In this document: one piece after another, positions 22,380 to 34,239 of the stretch
Layout: every line of letters begins with the position of its first letter
How positions within the stretch are numbered: the stretch's first letter is position 1
Origin: Rutpela maculata
Lineage: Eukaryota > Arthropoda > Insecta > Coleoptera > Cerambycidae
Assembly: GCA_936432065.2 (NCBI GenBank)
Contig: OW386290.2
Coordinates: 137,217,677-137,281,676 of the forward strand
DNA length: 64,000 nt
Direction of reading: 5' to 3'
The notes under the pieces: generated by a model
What the model was told of the DNA's origin: nothing
Seen by the model: the letters and a program-made list of their open reading frames with translations, nothing else
The model's database searches: none
Position numbers and translations under genes: made by a program

Positions 22380-22811
22380 TTTTTAGCTTGTTTATATTTT
22401 GTGTTCTGTCAAGTGAAGTGTAACTTTCGTTTTGTATTTTGGTTAACTAGTATTTGAACAAGTTGAAATATGACAAACTTTTCTAATAAGCATTTTGAAG
22501 TGATTACAGAGCAGTCAGAACGCAGAACATAGCAAAATTACAAAACAAACCACGACGAAACACTACACAAAACATAAGCACTAACCATAACCTAATAGTC
22601 CAAGATCCCAGAGCTGCCAGACCTACGTCATTTTAGCAAAGCTAATATTTTGACAACAGATAGTGTAATATCTAATTAAGAACGTATGCGTATTTGCTAG
22701 TTTGAAAGCGAGGCCCTTTTGCAGAAAACAGGTACAAAAGGTACATACAAATTTTACTCAGTACGTTAAAGTATGATAGCTGGTTTATTTTCCACGTGAC
22801 ATACTAACGAC

Positions 22812-22884
22812 GTGGTGTAAGCGTCAACCTCCGAATCTTAAGGTCCAAGGTTCGATCCTGAGCGTTCTCAGCTTTTTTTTTTTT
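22812..22884 (+). other. tRNA-derived relic with Pol III-type terminator
   Basis: GTGGTGTAAGCG resembles an A box, GGTTCGATCC (22849-22858) is a consensus B box 37 bp downstream, and a run of 12 T (22873-22884) follows. The T stem beyond the first pairs does not form, so it is a tRNA pseudogene or SINE head. Transcription by Pol III is possible but untested. Confidence 0.45.
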
Positions 22885-23449
22885 CAACAAATATTAACTT
22901 AAAGTGGCGATTACCAAGAAAAAGACAACCGATAGGGAAATATTTATTATTTTTGGCCATAACTTTTTTTCTTAGTACGTATATTTGAAAAAAAAAACTT
23001 ACAATACTTTTTTTTAGTTAATAATATGTTATTTTTATAGAAATGAGGTTTTCCTTAATTTGCAACTAAACTCCGTATTTAGACTTTTCGTCAGTTTTAA
23101 AAATCATTGTTAAAAACAATGGTCAAAAAAAAATAATAAGGAAAGAGGGTTACTTAGCTCTAGGTAGATTTTGTAATTTTTAGAACACCCTGTATAGTTT
23201 ATGATAAGTTTGACTTCTCAAGACAAGTAAAATTTTTTCTAACCAAATCAACAAAAAGAAGAGTGCGGAACCCCAATCAGGGACACACTGTTTGTATAAA
23301 TATCTTTTTATTACATTTTCTGTGAACCATTTTTTCTCGTCTAATGTAAGGAGGAAGATAAATAGATATTTTCATTAAAAATACAGTAGAATCGATATCA
23401 CCCTACATTCTTCTCTGACTTTTAGTCACAGACCACTCGGAAAAACATT

Positions 23450-23824
23450 TCAAGAAAAAATAATAATACGTGGTTTGTATTCCTTATAATGCCGAAATTG
23501 ATTTGTAAATCTGAAAGGCCCTAACAACGCCAAATACTTTAGGTAAATATTTGTCCACCATTGACGTTTAGGGTGGTCTGTTTGACTTCTACCAGCGCTA
23601 CCTGTGGGGAGTATAGTACAGACGATTTTCGGAATTTGCGGCAATTGTAGTAGGCCCTTATCTTTACAAATCTGTGTGGTCACACTCAATTTCATGAACG
23701 TAAACAATACTAATCGCTTTTCACTTTTAGGTAGACAAAGGGTTTGTAACTGAGTCATTCTGTACTCAGAAGTTAATTCGCAAAAGAATACTGGTTTTTT
23801 ATTGGTTGGGGACAAACAACTCAT
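23450..23824 (-). CDS. unidentified open frame, 124 codons
   Basis: I do not recognise the product. It is long for AT-rich DNA, has mixed composition, five Cys and no predicted membrane segment or repeat. No splice or TE context supports it, so it may be a chance frame or part of an unknown repeat. Confidence 0.15.
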   Translation of the reverse strand: MSCLSPTNKKPVFFCELTSEYRMTQLQTLCLPKSEKRLVLFTFMKLSVTTQICKDKGLLQLPQIPKIVCTILPTGSAGRSQTDHPKRQWWTNIYLKYLALLGPFRFTNQFRHYKEYKPRIIIFS

Positions 23825-24383
23825 GTTGCATATTTATTTATTTAATTACGCTAATTATAGAATAGGAAAATACAAAAAAAGCGTAAATTTAATCAATAAA
23901 ATATAATTAACAAGACAAATATTAAATATAAATGTACAATTCAGAAGAAAATAAAAGAAAGCGAAAAAATGCATATTTTTAATTGACGGAGTATTGTATA
24001 ACGTGGTTATTTTCTAAAAGGAAATTATATTTATAAAAGTCCTCAAAAAGAAACAAAAAGTATAGCCCGGTTTTTTAGAAAAAAAAAACTATATTTATAA
24101 AGCAAAATTCTGGAAATAAAAAAATAGGTATTTAACAATAACAAGATTTATTACAAAAAGAAATATATGGGTAGAAGACTAAGACATTCAGGGTGTGGAC
24201 AATAAAATTGTGCTTACGATAATGATATGCTACAAACAAATATTAGATACATGGTATACACAGAGAGACAGACATAAATATAGTAAAATAGCAAAAGTTA
24301 ATTAGGTAAAATTGTAAGAAATAGGAGATTGGCCAATTCCAAACGTAAAGAAATAAAGTTACTTAAAAACAAATAATTGTTAA

Positions 24384-24718
24384 TGGAGCCGGAGGATGGG
24401 AGTAGTGGACCAATTAGGGAAGGGGGATAGGAAAAGGAAAATCATTCATCCCCCTTTTTCCCTGTCGTGCGATTTTGAAAATGGAATTTGTTCGCTATTA
24501 CCTCTAGTACCTATTTGACTGATTATTTAAAGATAATTAGTAAGCTGCTTAATATTCAGTTCACCTAAATTTTGCAAGTACGATGTTAGATACGCACTAT
24601 ATGGTATTTTACAGACAAATCTTAAGCAAGCGTTTTGAATGTTCTCTATTTTATATTTATTGTACTCTGTTAGCTAGAAATAATATACTGAAATGCAATA
24701 TTCAATTCTTGGATATAT
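24384..24718 (-). repeat. LINE 3'-end copy, duplicated at 25035
   Basis: About 335 bp match 25035-25372 in the same orientation, from GGAGCCGGAGGATGGGAG to TTCAATTCTTGGATAT, with scattered substitutions and a few small indels. The downstream copy belongs to a minus-strand LINE, so this one is probably a severely 5'-truncated relative. Confidence 0.65.
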
Positions 24719-25034
24719 ATATAGGCATGTTCACGAAATATTAATTCTAATCGAAAATGATAGATTTATCGGCATTATATACTAATGTAACAATAAAATA
24801 ATATGTATGTTTTTATTTTGCCAGTTATTCGTAACAGAAATGATCCCAATGCAGCGAGGCTAAGAAACGTTCCCAGGCAGAGGCTAGAGGAATATGACGT
24901 CACTTACTTATAGGCACGCCGGCCCGGGTAGTGTAATGTGGATCCGTTGTTTTTTATTGAAAGACTAATATAATATTATTGATCAGCACGTTTTAAATTT
25001 TTGATTTATGATTTTCGAAATAGATAAAAATTGA

Positions 25035-26900
25035 CGGAGCCGGAGGATGGGAGTAGTGGACCAATTAGGGAAGGGGGAGATAGGAAAAGGAAAATCATTC
25101 ATCCCCCTTTTTTCCTGCCGTGCGATTTTGAAAAACCAAAATGGAATTTGTTCGCTATTACCTCTAGTACCTATTTGACTGATAATTTAAAGGTAATTAG
25201 TAACCTGCTTAATATTCAGTTCACCTAAATTTTGCAAGTACGATGTTAGATACGCTATATGGTATTTTACAGACAAATCTTAAGCAAGCGTTTTGAATTT
25301 TCTCTATTTTATATTTATTGTACTCTGTTAGTTAAAAATAATATATTGAACTGCAATATTCAATTCTTGGATATTAAATTGATCCTACTACTAGTTTTAG
25401 TTTTGTTTTCTCATCTATTTCGTGTTTTAATTTGTAAATTGATGTAACATATGAGCTTCCAAATATATTACTAGTGTAGTGATCAAAGCTAAGATATTGC
25501 TCTATTGTTACCCCTAAACTCTAGCTTTATTTGTTTACCCTATTTTAGTATTATTTGCTGCGATATCAAAATTATCTAGATGGAGATTAGATCTTAACCT
25601 TTCCGATACAAAGTGCTTAAGTCCATGTACAAATACGATTTACATCTTCATTTACATCTTTTACTAAATTTGTAAATTCATCAAGTTTTGAAGGCTTATA
25701 TAGTGGGATATCATCTGCATACAAGTGCAAGTGGCAACCAAAGGCAACATCTGGAAGGTCCAACGTAAATACAGAAGACAAAATAGGCCCCAGTACACTA
25801 CCTTGAGGTACACCACTTAGCACCTGCTGCATGGATGAGAAATTATCTGTGCCTATTTTAACAAATTGTTTTCTATTTCTCAAATAATCTCCAAACCACT
25901 GCAAATCAATATTCTCTACTCCGATATATTTTAATTTCGCAATCAATAAATTTGTATTTCCACATGAAAAGCTTTGCTTTGATCAAGTAAAATGAGAACA
26001 GTTGGCATGGAATTATCCATTGTACCGCTAATATCATTTACAATCTTTGACATTGCTGTACTGGTAGTATGCTTTTGTCAAAACCCTGATTGAATTGAAG
26101 GAAGGCCATTACAATTTTCTATATAAATTATAAATTGAAAACTTACAGTTTTTTCCATAATTTTGAATAAGAAAGAAGGTAAAATATTTATAGGACGTAA
26201 GTCGTCAGATGTTTGAGGTCTATTATTTTTTTAATCGATAGCACGGCTGCTGTTTTTACGGCAAAATAAATTTTAACAATTCAGCATTACTATTATCCAC
26301 CCCATACGCTCTTGATTTTATCGATGAAATTGCTCTACAAATATCGCTTTCTGTTACTTCATTAAATTGAAAAGTTGAATTATTTATTTCGTTATTTTCA
26401 TAAAACTCTAACAGATCTTCGTCAACAGCTGTACTTCCAGCGACATTTAAGAAATGATCATTCTAGAATTGCGAATTTTGCAAGCATTCATGCAAATCTT
26501 TTTTATTTTTTAGATCTCCTACACCTATATCCCTAAAAGTTTTTCAAATATCACGCGGATTTCTTTCATTCTTTTTAATGTAAAATTATAATATACTTTC
26601 TTTTCTCGATGAATAGGACTACCGATTGACATAATTTCTTCAGTCTATATAATAAGCTCGATCTCTCTCTGGTTTTGACTGTAAATATTTCTTATGCGAT
26701 TTGTTTCTTGTCTTAATCATTTCTTTAATATTACAAGTAATATAGGGCGGATTATGTTTTCTAGGTTTAACTAATATTAGCGATGCATGCTTGTCAAATA
26801 ATTTCATGATATAATTATTTATATAATTAAAAGGACTGCATCCTACAATCAAGATCGTTGGATTCTGAAAAATTGCCTAACCCTTGCTAGAAGTGCATCT
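25035..26900 (-). pseudogene. jockey-group LINE, decayed
   Basis: Minus-strand pieces in order: a linker (KPRKHNPPYITCNIKEMIK, about 26750), DLRPINILPSFLFKIMEK (about 26190), a GFxQKHxTSTAMSKIVNDI stretch (about 26080-26020), LILLDQSKAF (about 25980), LKYIGVENIDLQWFGDYLR, then SGVPQGSVLGPIL (about 25810) and LYADDIPLYKP with the catalytic YADD (about 25710). The frame stops at 25617, before the thumb. The element ends at the shared 3' segment near 25035. The N-terminal endonuclease is not present. Several stops and frameshifts rule out function. Confidence 0.75.
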
Positions 26901-27421
26901 GCGTTCGTGAATAAGCGTGTCATCGGATACTAGTTGAAGCCTTTTTAAATTAATGGACACCAGAAATTATTTTTGTTTCAATTCCATTACCCCGAACACC
27001 TCGAGTTCACGCCTGATGTAGATCGGCCCTGCGGCTGTTTTTGAGTAATATTAATGTTGGCAAGACGTGTACCGTCCGTCGTTGCTTGACAGAATGGAAT
27101 CTTGATTAATTTAAACTAGCTTAACCTAAGGCCCTTTCGACTTATACATCTAATTTATCTACGGCTCTCGTAAATCCTAATTGAAAATTAAACACTCTAG
27201 TGACCTCACTGAAGTCTCTTCAGACACATATTTTTTTAGAAAATAATTAATTTGTCAATAAAGTGCAGTACATAGAGGGTAAAGAGATACAAAATTTTGA
27301 AAGAATGTCATATGTATACTAAAGGCTTAAAGTTCTGACAGTAGATCCACAAACGTGCGGATTTAAGGGTTTCGCAGATTCCATAATTTGTTTTGGCTGA
27401 ATTTTTTACTTGTCATATATA
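26901..27421. other. interval without recognised features
   Basis: A modestly GC-richer patch (26980-27080) is seen, without motifs. The right edge is the TA target of the next transposon. Confidence 0.4.
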
Positions 27422-28963
27422 CAGTGTGTACTAAGCCACCTCTGTAACTTGGCTATTTGTATTTGGATTTGTATATATTTTTTATAGCACATAATACCCA
27501 TAATGAACTACCTTTGGAAGGTAGAACTGTTACTCAATCTTTATTTCAAAGCCAACTGTGATGTTTTTAAAATGGGAATTTTGCAAAAGTAACATTAGCG
27601 ATTAAGATAGAGGAAAAATGGAGTTATTGATCGACAAACTTCAAAAATTCTGTTCCACAATTCTTGTCTTGTGCGTGGTCTGCTTTTATAAACTTTTTCT
27701 CTAAGTGTACCCCATAAATAGAAATCCAGGGGAGTAATATCTGGGGATCTGGGTGGAAACTCGCAAAGTGGACTATTACGTAGTATCCACTTTCGAGGAA
27801 AATTTTGATTAAACCATTCCCTCACAATCAAGGCATTATGTACTGAGCAGCCATCTTGTTGGAAGTGGATATCTCTTTGCAATGCAAACGGTAAATCGTC
27901 TATAGCATCGGGCAATTCTGTGTTAAGGAAGTTCAAATAAACATCAGCATTTAAATTTCCCTCGAAAAAAAATGGACCAATTAGACGGTATACAGTATAC
28001 CACCTCATACATTCACTTTTTGGGAGTACTGACTTTTGCATGTGATTACCCAATTTGGATAATCCGCAGCCCAATATCTACAATTTTGTGATGAAACCAC
28101 GCCATTAGTGGTAAATGTGACTTCGTCTGAGAACAGTATTTTATCTAGAAAAATGCCTTGCAGCCAATAACAATATTCTAATCTTCGTTCTGGGTCCCCT
28201 TCTTGCAACGTGTGAAGAAATTTTGGCTTGAAGGGTTTTAATTTGTGCCTGCGAAGGCGGGTGTTTTTTGATAAATTTAATTTCCGCGCAATTTCTCTTA
28301 CACTGGTTCGTGGGTTTCCATTAACAAAACCCAGTATAATATCATCATCTGGATGCCTTTTGGTAGGTTTCAATGTTGGCTTTGCAATAGTGCCGGTTTG
28401 ATCAAATTTCTTATTAAGGGCAGCTACGGTGCAATGATGTAGTGGAGGACGATCGGGATGTCTACGATTAAATATTTTAGCAGACTTTCTGAAGAAACGA
28501 ACATTATCTCTAACGAGACGAATAAGTTCCACTTTTTCTGGAATTGTTAATTTCAAAGGCATTTTGACGTAAAAATTGACAACTATGGTGTTTACAATAA
28601 TTGATGTAAGTAGATCGACATTCATGGCAATCTGGATGCTCTAAACTAACCCAAACCTCGAATTTTTCTGACTTGCAATATTTTTCAAAAAAAAAAAAAA
28701 TCAATACTTTTAAATGAAAATTCATATTTGAACTTACTTAATTTTTCTGAACGACTTTTCCAAATACATTTTTCCTCTATCTCAATCGCTAATGTTACTT
28801 TTGCAAAATTCCCATTTTAAAAACATCACAGTTGGCTTTGAAATAGAGATTGAGTAACAGTTCTACCTTCCAAAGGTAGTTCATTATTGGCATTATGTGC
28901 TATAAAAATATATACAAATCCAAATACAAATATCCAAGTTATAGTACGAAGTGGGACACACTG
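27422..28963 (-). mobile_element. Tc1/mariner-type transposon with about 200-bp TIRs
   Basis: TA at 27420-27421 and 28964-28965 flanks CAGTGTGTAC and its partner GGGACACACTG. Arms 27422-27620 and 28767-28963 are inverted copies with few differences (blocks GTATTTGGATTTGTATATA and GTTACTTTTGCAAAATTCCC). The dead transposase fills the middle. It is the best-bounded DNA transposon in the window. Confidence 0.9.
27595..28562 (-). pseudogene. mariner-like transposase, one nonsense and one frameshift
   Basis: The start was chosen at MPLKLTIPEKVELIRL (28562), where similarity to DUF4817-type N-termini begins; upstream codons show no conserved features. An HTH region follows (TSVREIARKLNLSKNTRL), then ILFSDEVTF with the first catalytic Asp, FQQDGCSVHNALIVREWF with the second, and PPRSPDITPLDFYLWG with the third. 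I count 42 residues between the second and third Asp, one more than in the 11.8-kb element. A TGA where Trp is expected (after QKVNV) and a frameshift near 28005-28040 split the frame in two. Otherwise the sequence is well preserved, so decay is recent relative to its neighbours. Confidence 0.85.
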
Positions 28964-28965
28964 TA

Positions 28966-29250
28966 GGTAAAATTTTAGAAAAACTCAAATTAGAAGACGT
29001 AAAACGCCATTTATCTAATGCATTTAAACGAATCATAACCGATTATTGGCGAAAATTCGTAGAGCATGCTAAAACAGTTGAAGATAGAATGTGGAATACG
29101 GATGTTCTGAGTGACAGAGTATCTGATGCAGCCAATAAATGTGGTACCCAGCAGCGATTTAGTGATAGTGTTAGTAATAAGTTTATTTCTTATTTTAGAA
29201 AAATATTATTTTTGGTAAGTTTCAAACATGTTTTATTTGTAACGTTTTAA
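28966..29250 (+). pseudogene. possible C-terminal DDE transposase fragment
   Basis: The frame has LEDVKRHLSNAFKRIITDYW then KFVEHAKTVEDRMWNTD. A tryptophan, then a histidine about 6 residues later, then acidic residues and another tryptophan, is a layout common at the C-terminus of insect DDE transposases. The mariner-like element at 27422-28963 abuts it. No catalytic residues are visible, so assignment is tentative. Confidence 0.3.
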
Positions 29251-30140
29251 GAAATTGTTTATTACTTTACTTTAGGAAAATGCTATTAATTTTCTTACTA
29301 TTTTAAAGCTTACTATATTGTGTTTGTTGAGATTAGCTATTTATTTACTTAGTTTATGAAGTTTTTACTTTGAAATTTTGTTATTATATTAAATATTGTA
29401 ATGATGTGCACTAAAGATTTACGAATGGTAGTTTTTTCTATAGGTTTTCAGCAAACTATTGATACGTTGTTTTGTTATTTATAATTATGTTATTGTAATA
29501 ACATTTTTTGTTTACGTTGCTACTTTGCAGAATAAATATTTATTTTTAATTAAAAATGCAAATTTAAGTATTTATTTAATTTTTCAACCAGTTATTCTTT
29601 ATGACTACAACACCGACGCACTGAATTACATGCTGTCACTAAATCAAATGTTGTTCAATCTACATGAGTGTTGATTTATTTAAAAGATGGAAATTGTAGC
29701 TTTTCGATGCTTTTGTTTTAAACAATACAAGCAAAGGATGGATGGGAAAAATATACTTACATATATATTATCACGCCCGAAGTCAAACCCTTCAAAAAAA
29801 TTCTTTCTTCATTGAGAACTGTTTAAAAATATGTACACTTCATGATTATTATGGTTTATTAAGTTGTAGTAACGTGGATTCAAAAAAGTACATCTCAAAT
29901 TACTTTAGTTTCCCACTTGATGATTTTTTTGACAATATACATAATAGAGGCTGTTACTTGCCGAAAACTTGACCCATTGGAAAAAAAATAAAATATCATT
30001 ATTACGGAAAAGTGTATTCTTTTCGAATGTTCAAACACAAATTGATTTACTCGTATACATTTTTTCGAAAATATGATAAATCCCGTTATGATTAGAAATA
30101 GCGATTAACACGATATTATCTTTATAACTCTCTATAGTTT
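29251..30140. other. AT-rich interval, nothing recognised
   Basis: Short frames here (for example 29742-29972) are rich in Phe, Tyr and Ile and match no motif I know. No inverted repeats seen. Confidence 0.4.
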
Positions 30141-31090
30141 TTGATTGATTGATTGATTTACCAACGTGCTGCCACTCCCAGGATTATACAGCTGGGCCTG
30201 CTACGTCTACGCTGGGTTGGACTAAGGTCATTCTTGTTGCCAGCAGCGAGAGCCACGTGGTGGTGTGAGGGAGCGTTTAAGCTCCTTTTTTGTGTTTTTG
30301 GTTCTGGGCATCTGCCTCTTCTGAGTCTTCGTGTGAAATATGTGCTGTGTCTTGATATGGAGTGTTTATGCTCCTCTTCTTGTGTTTCTGCTTCTTCGAA
30401 TCTTCTTTTACTGAGTCTTCTGATTCCTCGGTTTTCGCTGCTAGGTTGGGTTTGGGTCATGCTTGTTGTCAGCAGTGAGAGCCACATGACGCATGGAATT
30501 TTTTGGAATTCATTTTTCCCCTCGCTTTTCTTTCCCAGTTTGTTTATGGTCCTCTCGATTGTTCTTTTCCACGTGTAACATGGTCTCCCTATTTTTAGTT
30601 TGCTGCAGTGTTAGCGCTTTCTTCGGTAGGATTTCTGCTGTCCTATTTGCTTTAACCTTCTTGATCCTTTTCCTTATCTCTCTGCTTACCAGGGTATGGT
30701 CTATTTGTGTGATTGAGCTTCCGTTTCTCCAGGTGCCAATGCAGGTTTGACTTTTGCTCCATGTATTTCTTATTGTTAAGTCAAACATGTGTGCTAGGTT
30801 TTTTAGCGCGTTTCCATTTTCGTTAGGCCATGTGTGGAGTAAAGTTTTTCCTATGATGCTTTTGCCCTCCTCCCTCTGATCGCCTTTTCATATATGTGCA
30901 TTAAATCTCCTAATAGTATAATGGACATTTTTCTTGATATTTCATAGCGTTGGTGTGTATCGGGGTTGTTATGTTTTCTCCTTAAAACTGATGGCTTAGT
31001 GCTCCATATAGACAGTCCTCTCTTCGGTTATTACTGATTTCTTTCTCCTCTTTGCCACCTGGCACGATTTCACTGCGCTATATATACAAT
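30141..31090 (-). mobile_element. RTE-like LINE deletion derivative (endonuclease end joined to 3' UTR)
   Basis: The minus strand ends in (AATC)n, seen as TTGATTGATTGATTGA at 30141. The adjacent 3' UTR, with CAGCTGTATAATCCTGGGAG, is shared with four other places in the window (39.7, 48.2, 49.4 and, weakly, 51.7 kb). Upstream is endonuclease-domain debris: SIILLGDLMHIYEKAI (compare the GDFNAHIG block, about 30925) and TQIDHTLVSREIRKRIKK (about 30690). The entire RT is missing between endonuclease and 3' UTR. Confidence 0.65.
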
Positions 31091-31207
31091 GATTTACTGC
31101 GTTAGAGGGGAAGCACTGTGTAAAGTTTTGGTTTGTATACTTAATTAAACACTAACTAATATTTCTTATCTGAAAATGTTCCGAGATATATATTATTTTA
31201 CAAACAC

Positions 31208-31420
31208 ATCCACTTTTTCCCCTCGCTTTTCTTTCCCAGTTTTTTTATGATCCTCTTGATTGTTGTTTTCCATGTGTAACATGGTCTCCCTATTTTTAGT
31301 TTGCTGCTGTTCAGTGTTAGCGCTTTCTTCAGTAGGATTTCTGGTGTCCTTTTTCTTTAACCTTCTTGATCATTTCCCTTATCTCTCTACTTCTGGAACT
31401 CTTCGAATACGTTACCGAAT
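31208..31420 (-). mobile_element. second RTE-like endonuclease fragment
   Basis: About 190 bp match 30517-30705 in the same orientation (CCCCTCGCTTTTCTTTCCC, ACATGGTCTCCCTATTTTTA, TAACCTTCTTGATC). It is either a separate truncated copy or a local duplication. Confidence 0.55.
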
Positions 31421-33574
31421 GTATAAGGAATTCATTGGATATAGGTGGATAGGTATACCTGTAATAAATACAATACAGTAAAGGCAAAAAAAATCATACT
31501 TTTTGTACTATTATCGAACGCCTTTTTCTAAATTGTATAAAATACATTTTTTCAAAATATATTCGTAATTATATATTTTTTCTCCATACTCACTATTTAG
31601 TAAGAAAAAATGTTAAAATTGTGTAATCGAAAGGAGAAAAAGCTTAATTTTGCTCGTTAGAACTGCTAAGAATTTTTAGATGTTCTAAAATATGCATTTG
31701 ACCGTGCGTTTGCCCGCACAAAGTGACAAGTTATTTCACTATTTTTTTCCAGGAGTACCGTAGCTTAGCGATAAATTTTGTTAGGACATTTTTTGTTCAG
31801 AAACCCGTGGTCTATCCACCTGTATTTTTTATGTTTTCCTACCCTGACTTAATTTCAAAATTTTGAAAAATGGAAAAAAAAATTGTTTCCACTTTTCTTT
31901 TATGTTCTGCATCCGAGTGGAATGCAAACTTTTCAGGATATTCTATACACTTTCACGAACTCGTTAAAAAAATTATTCGTTTTGCAAATTTTTCGACATT
32001 TCACTATACATTTTTTTCTGCCGCCTATTCTATATAGAAATACCCTTGTTATATTCATTACCTAACTTTTAATTATGCCACTCGCTATCACCGATGACCA
32101 ATAATAATATTCCCTAATACTATTTACTATTATATAATAATGTAGACTAATACATATTTATTAAGTTTATTGTAACTATTCTCTAAAGAATGACTGCATA
32201 TAAAATACATTTAGATGGAATACTAAATTTTACAATGTGATATTTTGTTGAATTTGTATATGTCCAACGGTATCCTGAAACCATAGAGAACATTTTAATA
32301 ATATTATTGTGTCTACCTTATTTGTAACGGTGAATATATTATCCAACAGCTTTGAAATGGGTAACTACAAAGGATGATGTTGGAATGTTCCGAAAATAAA
32401 TTGCAAATTCTATTATGACTCTGGCAGACATTTTAGCAAAAGGAAAAGCTTAATTTTAGTATGTAAATATTACTGCAAAATTTGAATTTGGAACAGTATT
32501 TAAATGACAATCAAACGCATTTAGAAAAATAATACTATGTCCAATATGTATGTTAATGTATTTAGATATAGGACGACAATATGTAATAGAAATGATATTT
32601 AGAATTACTACAAATGCAAAATATCAGGAAAATATAGAAATACTCATATATCAATAATAAATTGACTAGTTATACTGTAAGTTGGGCGTTTTTTTGTCTT
32701 ATAATTTAACTCTCTTTCAGTTCCAATAATTATTATTTTTCTATCGGCCCTTCAAATTAGCAAGCCCCCACATAATATAATTCTTCTTCTTCTTCTTCTT
32801 CTTTCTTTGACGAATTTACTATTAAATTATATAAAAAACTACGAAATTATCCATATGCCAATCATTCTAAATTAAAATCTCTAGTTATGGAGGAAGAGCA
32901 TTAAAAGGAATTACTTTTAATTAATTAGAAAAAGTCGAAAACTTTTGAAAATATTTTTAAATAAAATTTTGAAATAACAATTGAACAATATTTAAGAGCT
33001 ATTTGGTATCAGGTGCCTGTCTTATACCACCATATACCACTACTTAAAAATTCGTCGAAATCGTTATCGATATAATTATATTTTATAACCACTTAAGGCC
33101 GAGATACGGATCTTATCCGGAGCATCTACATCGAAGCACCATCTCACCGGCCCTCGATCTTGACTTAAAGCTTATTAAACGGACACGAGTACCGAAACCA
33201 TCTTGAAAAGGCACACAAAAGGTCTGTTAATGCGGTCAAAGAAGCAGATGTTTGTGGAGACTTAAAATTCAATTCAAATCAAAGTCCAATTGAATGATTT
33301 TAGGTTCGGATATTGATGACTATTTTTAAGGGCGTTACCGAGAGTTTCAGCAAATTTTGTGACAGTTTCTTTGAGGAAGATTTTGATTTATTTTACGGAA
33401 GGTCAACCGTCGCTCACGGCGTTTCGGCGTGGCATTATACTGAGGGTCTGAAGAGTGTGGAATATTTCGTGTAAAAAGTAGCGGTTTTTTAAAACATTGC
33501 ATATTTTTTTATCTTAAAAATAGTTTTGCTAAGCCTCATCCCCATGACAATAATTCTTCTAATAAAATCCAATT
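31421..33574. other. interval without genes; one small family-C remnant
   Basis: Most of it is AT-rich with short uninformative frames. The remnant at 32725-32860 and the TTC microsatellite are listed separately. The stretch 33095-33480 is somewhat GC-richer but gave no motif. Confidence 0.4.
32725..32860. mobile_element. family-C terminal remnant with TTC microsatellite
   Basis: AAATTAGCAAGCCCCCACATAAT matches the terminal arm of family C (AATTAGCAAGCCCCCGCACA). A (TTC)n run (32781-32803) replaces the following part of the arm. Confidence 0.4.
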
Positions 33575-34178
33575 GCTGAAGATATTGATGTATTAGTTTT
33601 ATTAACAGCTTTAGCACCTCATAGAGAAACATATTTTCTCAAACTAGCAAAAGGCACGGTATCCGCAAAAATGTATTCTAATAAAAGCCTTGAACAAAAA
33701 TTACCAATGTGTAAGAAGCATATTCTGCAATCGGATATTTTATGCATTTTAGCATTATGGTGCTTTTAAAAATCAAGAAAATATAAATAATTTTCGTTTC
33801 TTAAAGCTACAAGTAAAAATACCTGTGTCAACTTGGCTTCATTGATACTTACACTCGATGCTGGTTCAGAACATATAAAAAGAGTGTATTTACCTGTACA
33901 TTTGTGGATGGGAGATGATAAGTTGCCAAAAGAATAGGTATGGAAAAAAAAGATAATTCACTAGTACCAGTTACAATGAACCAACCACAAGCTTCTGAAA
34001 ATTTATTGAAAATGATTTTTGTTCATGTAAAACTGGGTGTGGCTCTACTTGTGGATGTAGAAAAAGTGACTTAATTTGCTCTGTAGCATGTTTACTATGT
34101 GAAGGAGCTAGCTGCTTAAATGCTCCACCAATGATATTAATGAATGTCATTGAAAACGAAAACGTCGGAGACAACTAG
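33575..34178 (+). pseudogene. decayed PIN-like / cysteine-rich protein gene, copy 1
   Basis: The left part reads EDIDVLVLLTALAPHRETYF, resembling the acidic core of PIN/XPG-like nucleases. The right part, after frameshifts, is NNLVPVTMNQP-like, then a Cys-rich end: CSCKTGCGSTCGCRKS, ICSVACLLC, then EGASCLN and a TAG at 34176. This order (acidic DxDxLVLL core, a middle region, and a terminal CxC-CxCxxK-C-CxxC block) is known to me from uncharacterised multi-copy arthropod proteins. Two other fragments of the family occur at 40.1-40.5 and 46.4-46.9 kb. The middle (LGLHxFTxC region) is deleted here. Not functional. Confidence 0.55.
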
Positions 34179-34239
34179 TTTACATGATTATCCTTTTAAT
34201 AAAAAATTATAATTATTAATGTCATTAAAATTTATAATA

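Larger units (their letters stand above)
22380..24383. other. interval with a tRNA-like relic and no supported gene
   Basis: Besides the tRNA-like relic at 22812 and one unexplained frame at 23450-23824, the DNA is AT-rich and uninformative. TAGAACACCCTGTATAG at 23179 resembles the outer end of an insect mariner-type TIR (inverted CAGGGTG), but no partner was found. Confidence 0.35.

Noticed and set aside
22812..22884. A functional tRNA gene
   Set aside because: A and B boxes and a terminator are present, but the T stem and acceptor stem do not pair.
30153..30578. A 141-codon plus-strand gene
   Set aside because: It lies antisense to RTE-like 3' UTR and endonuclease debris shared with other copies, and has no motif of its own.
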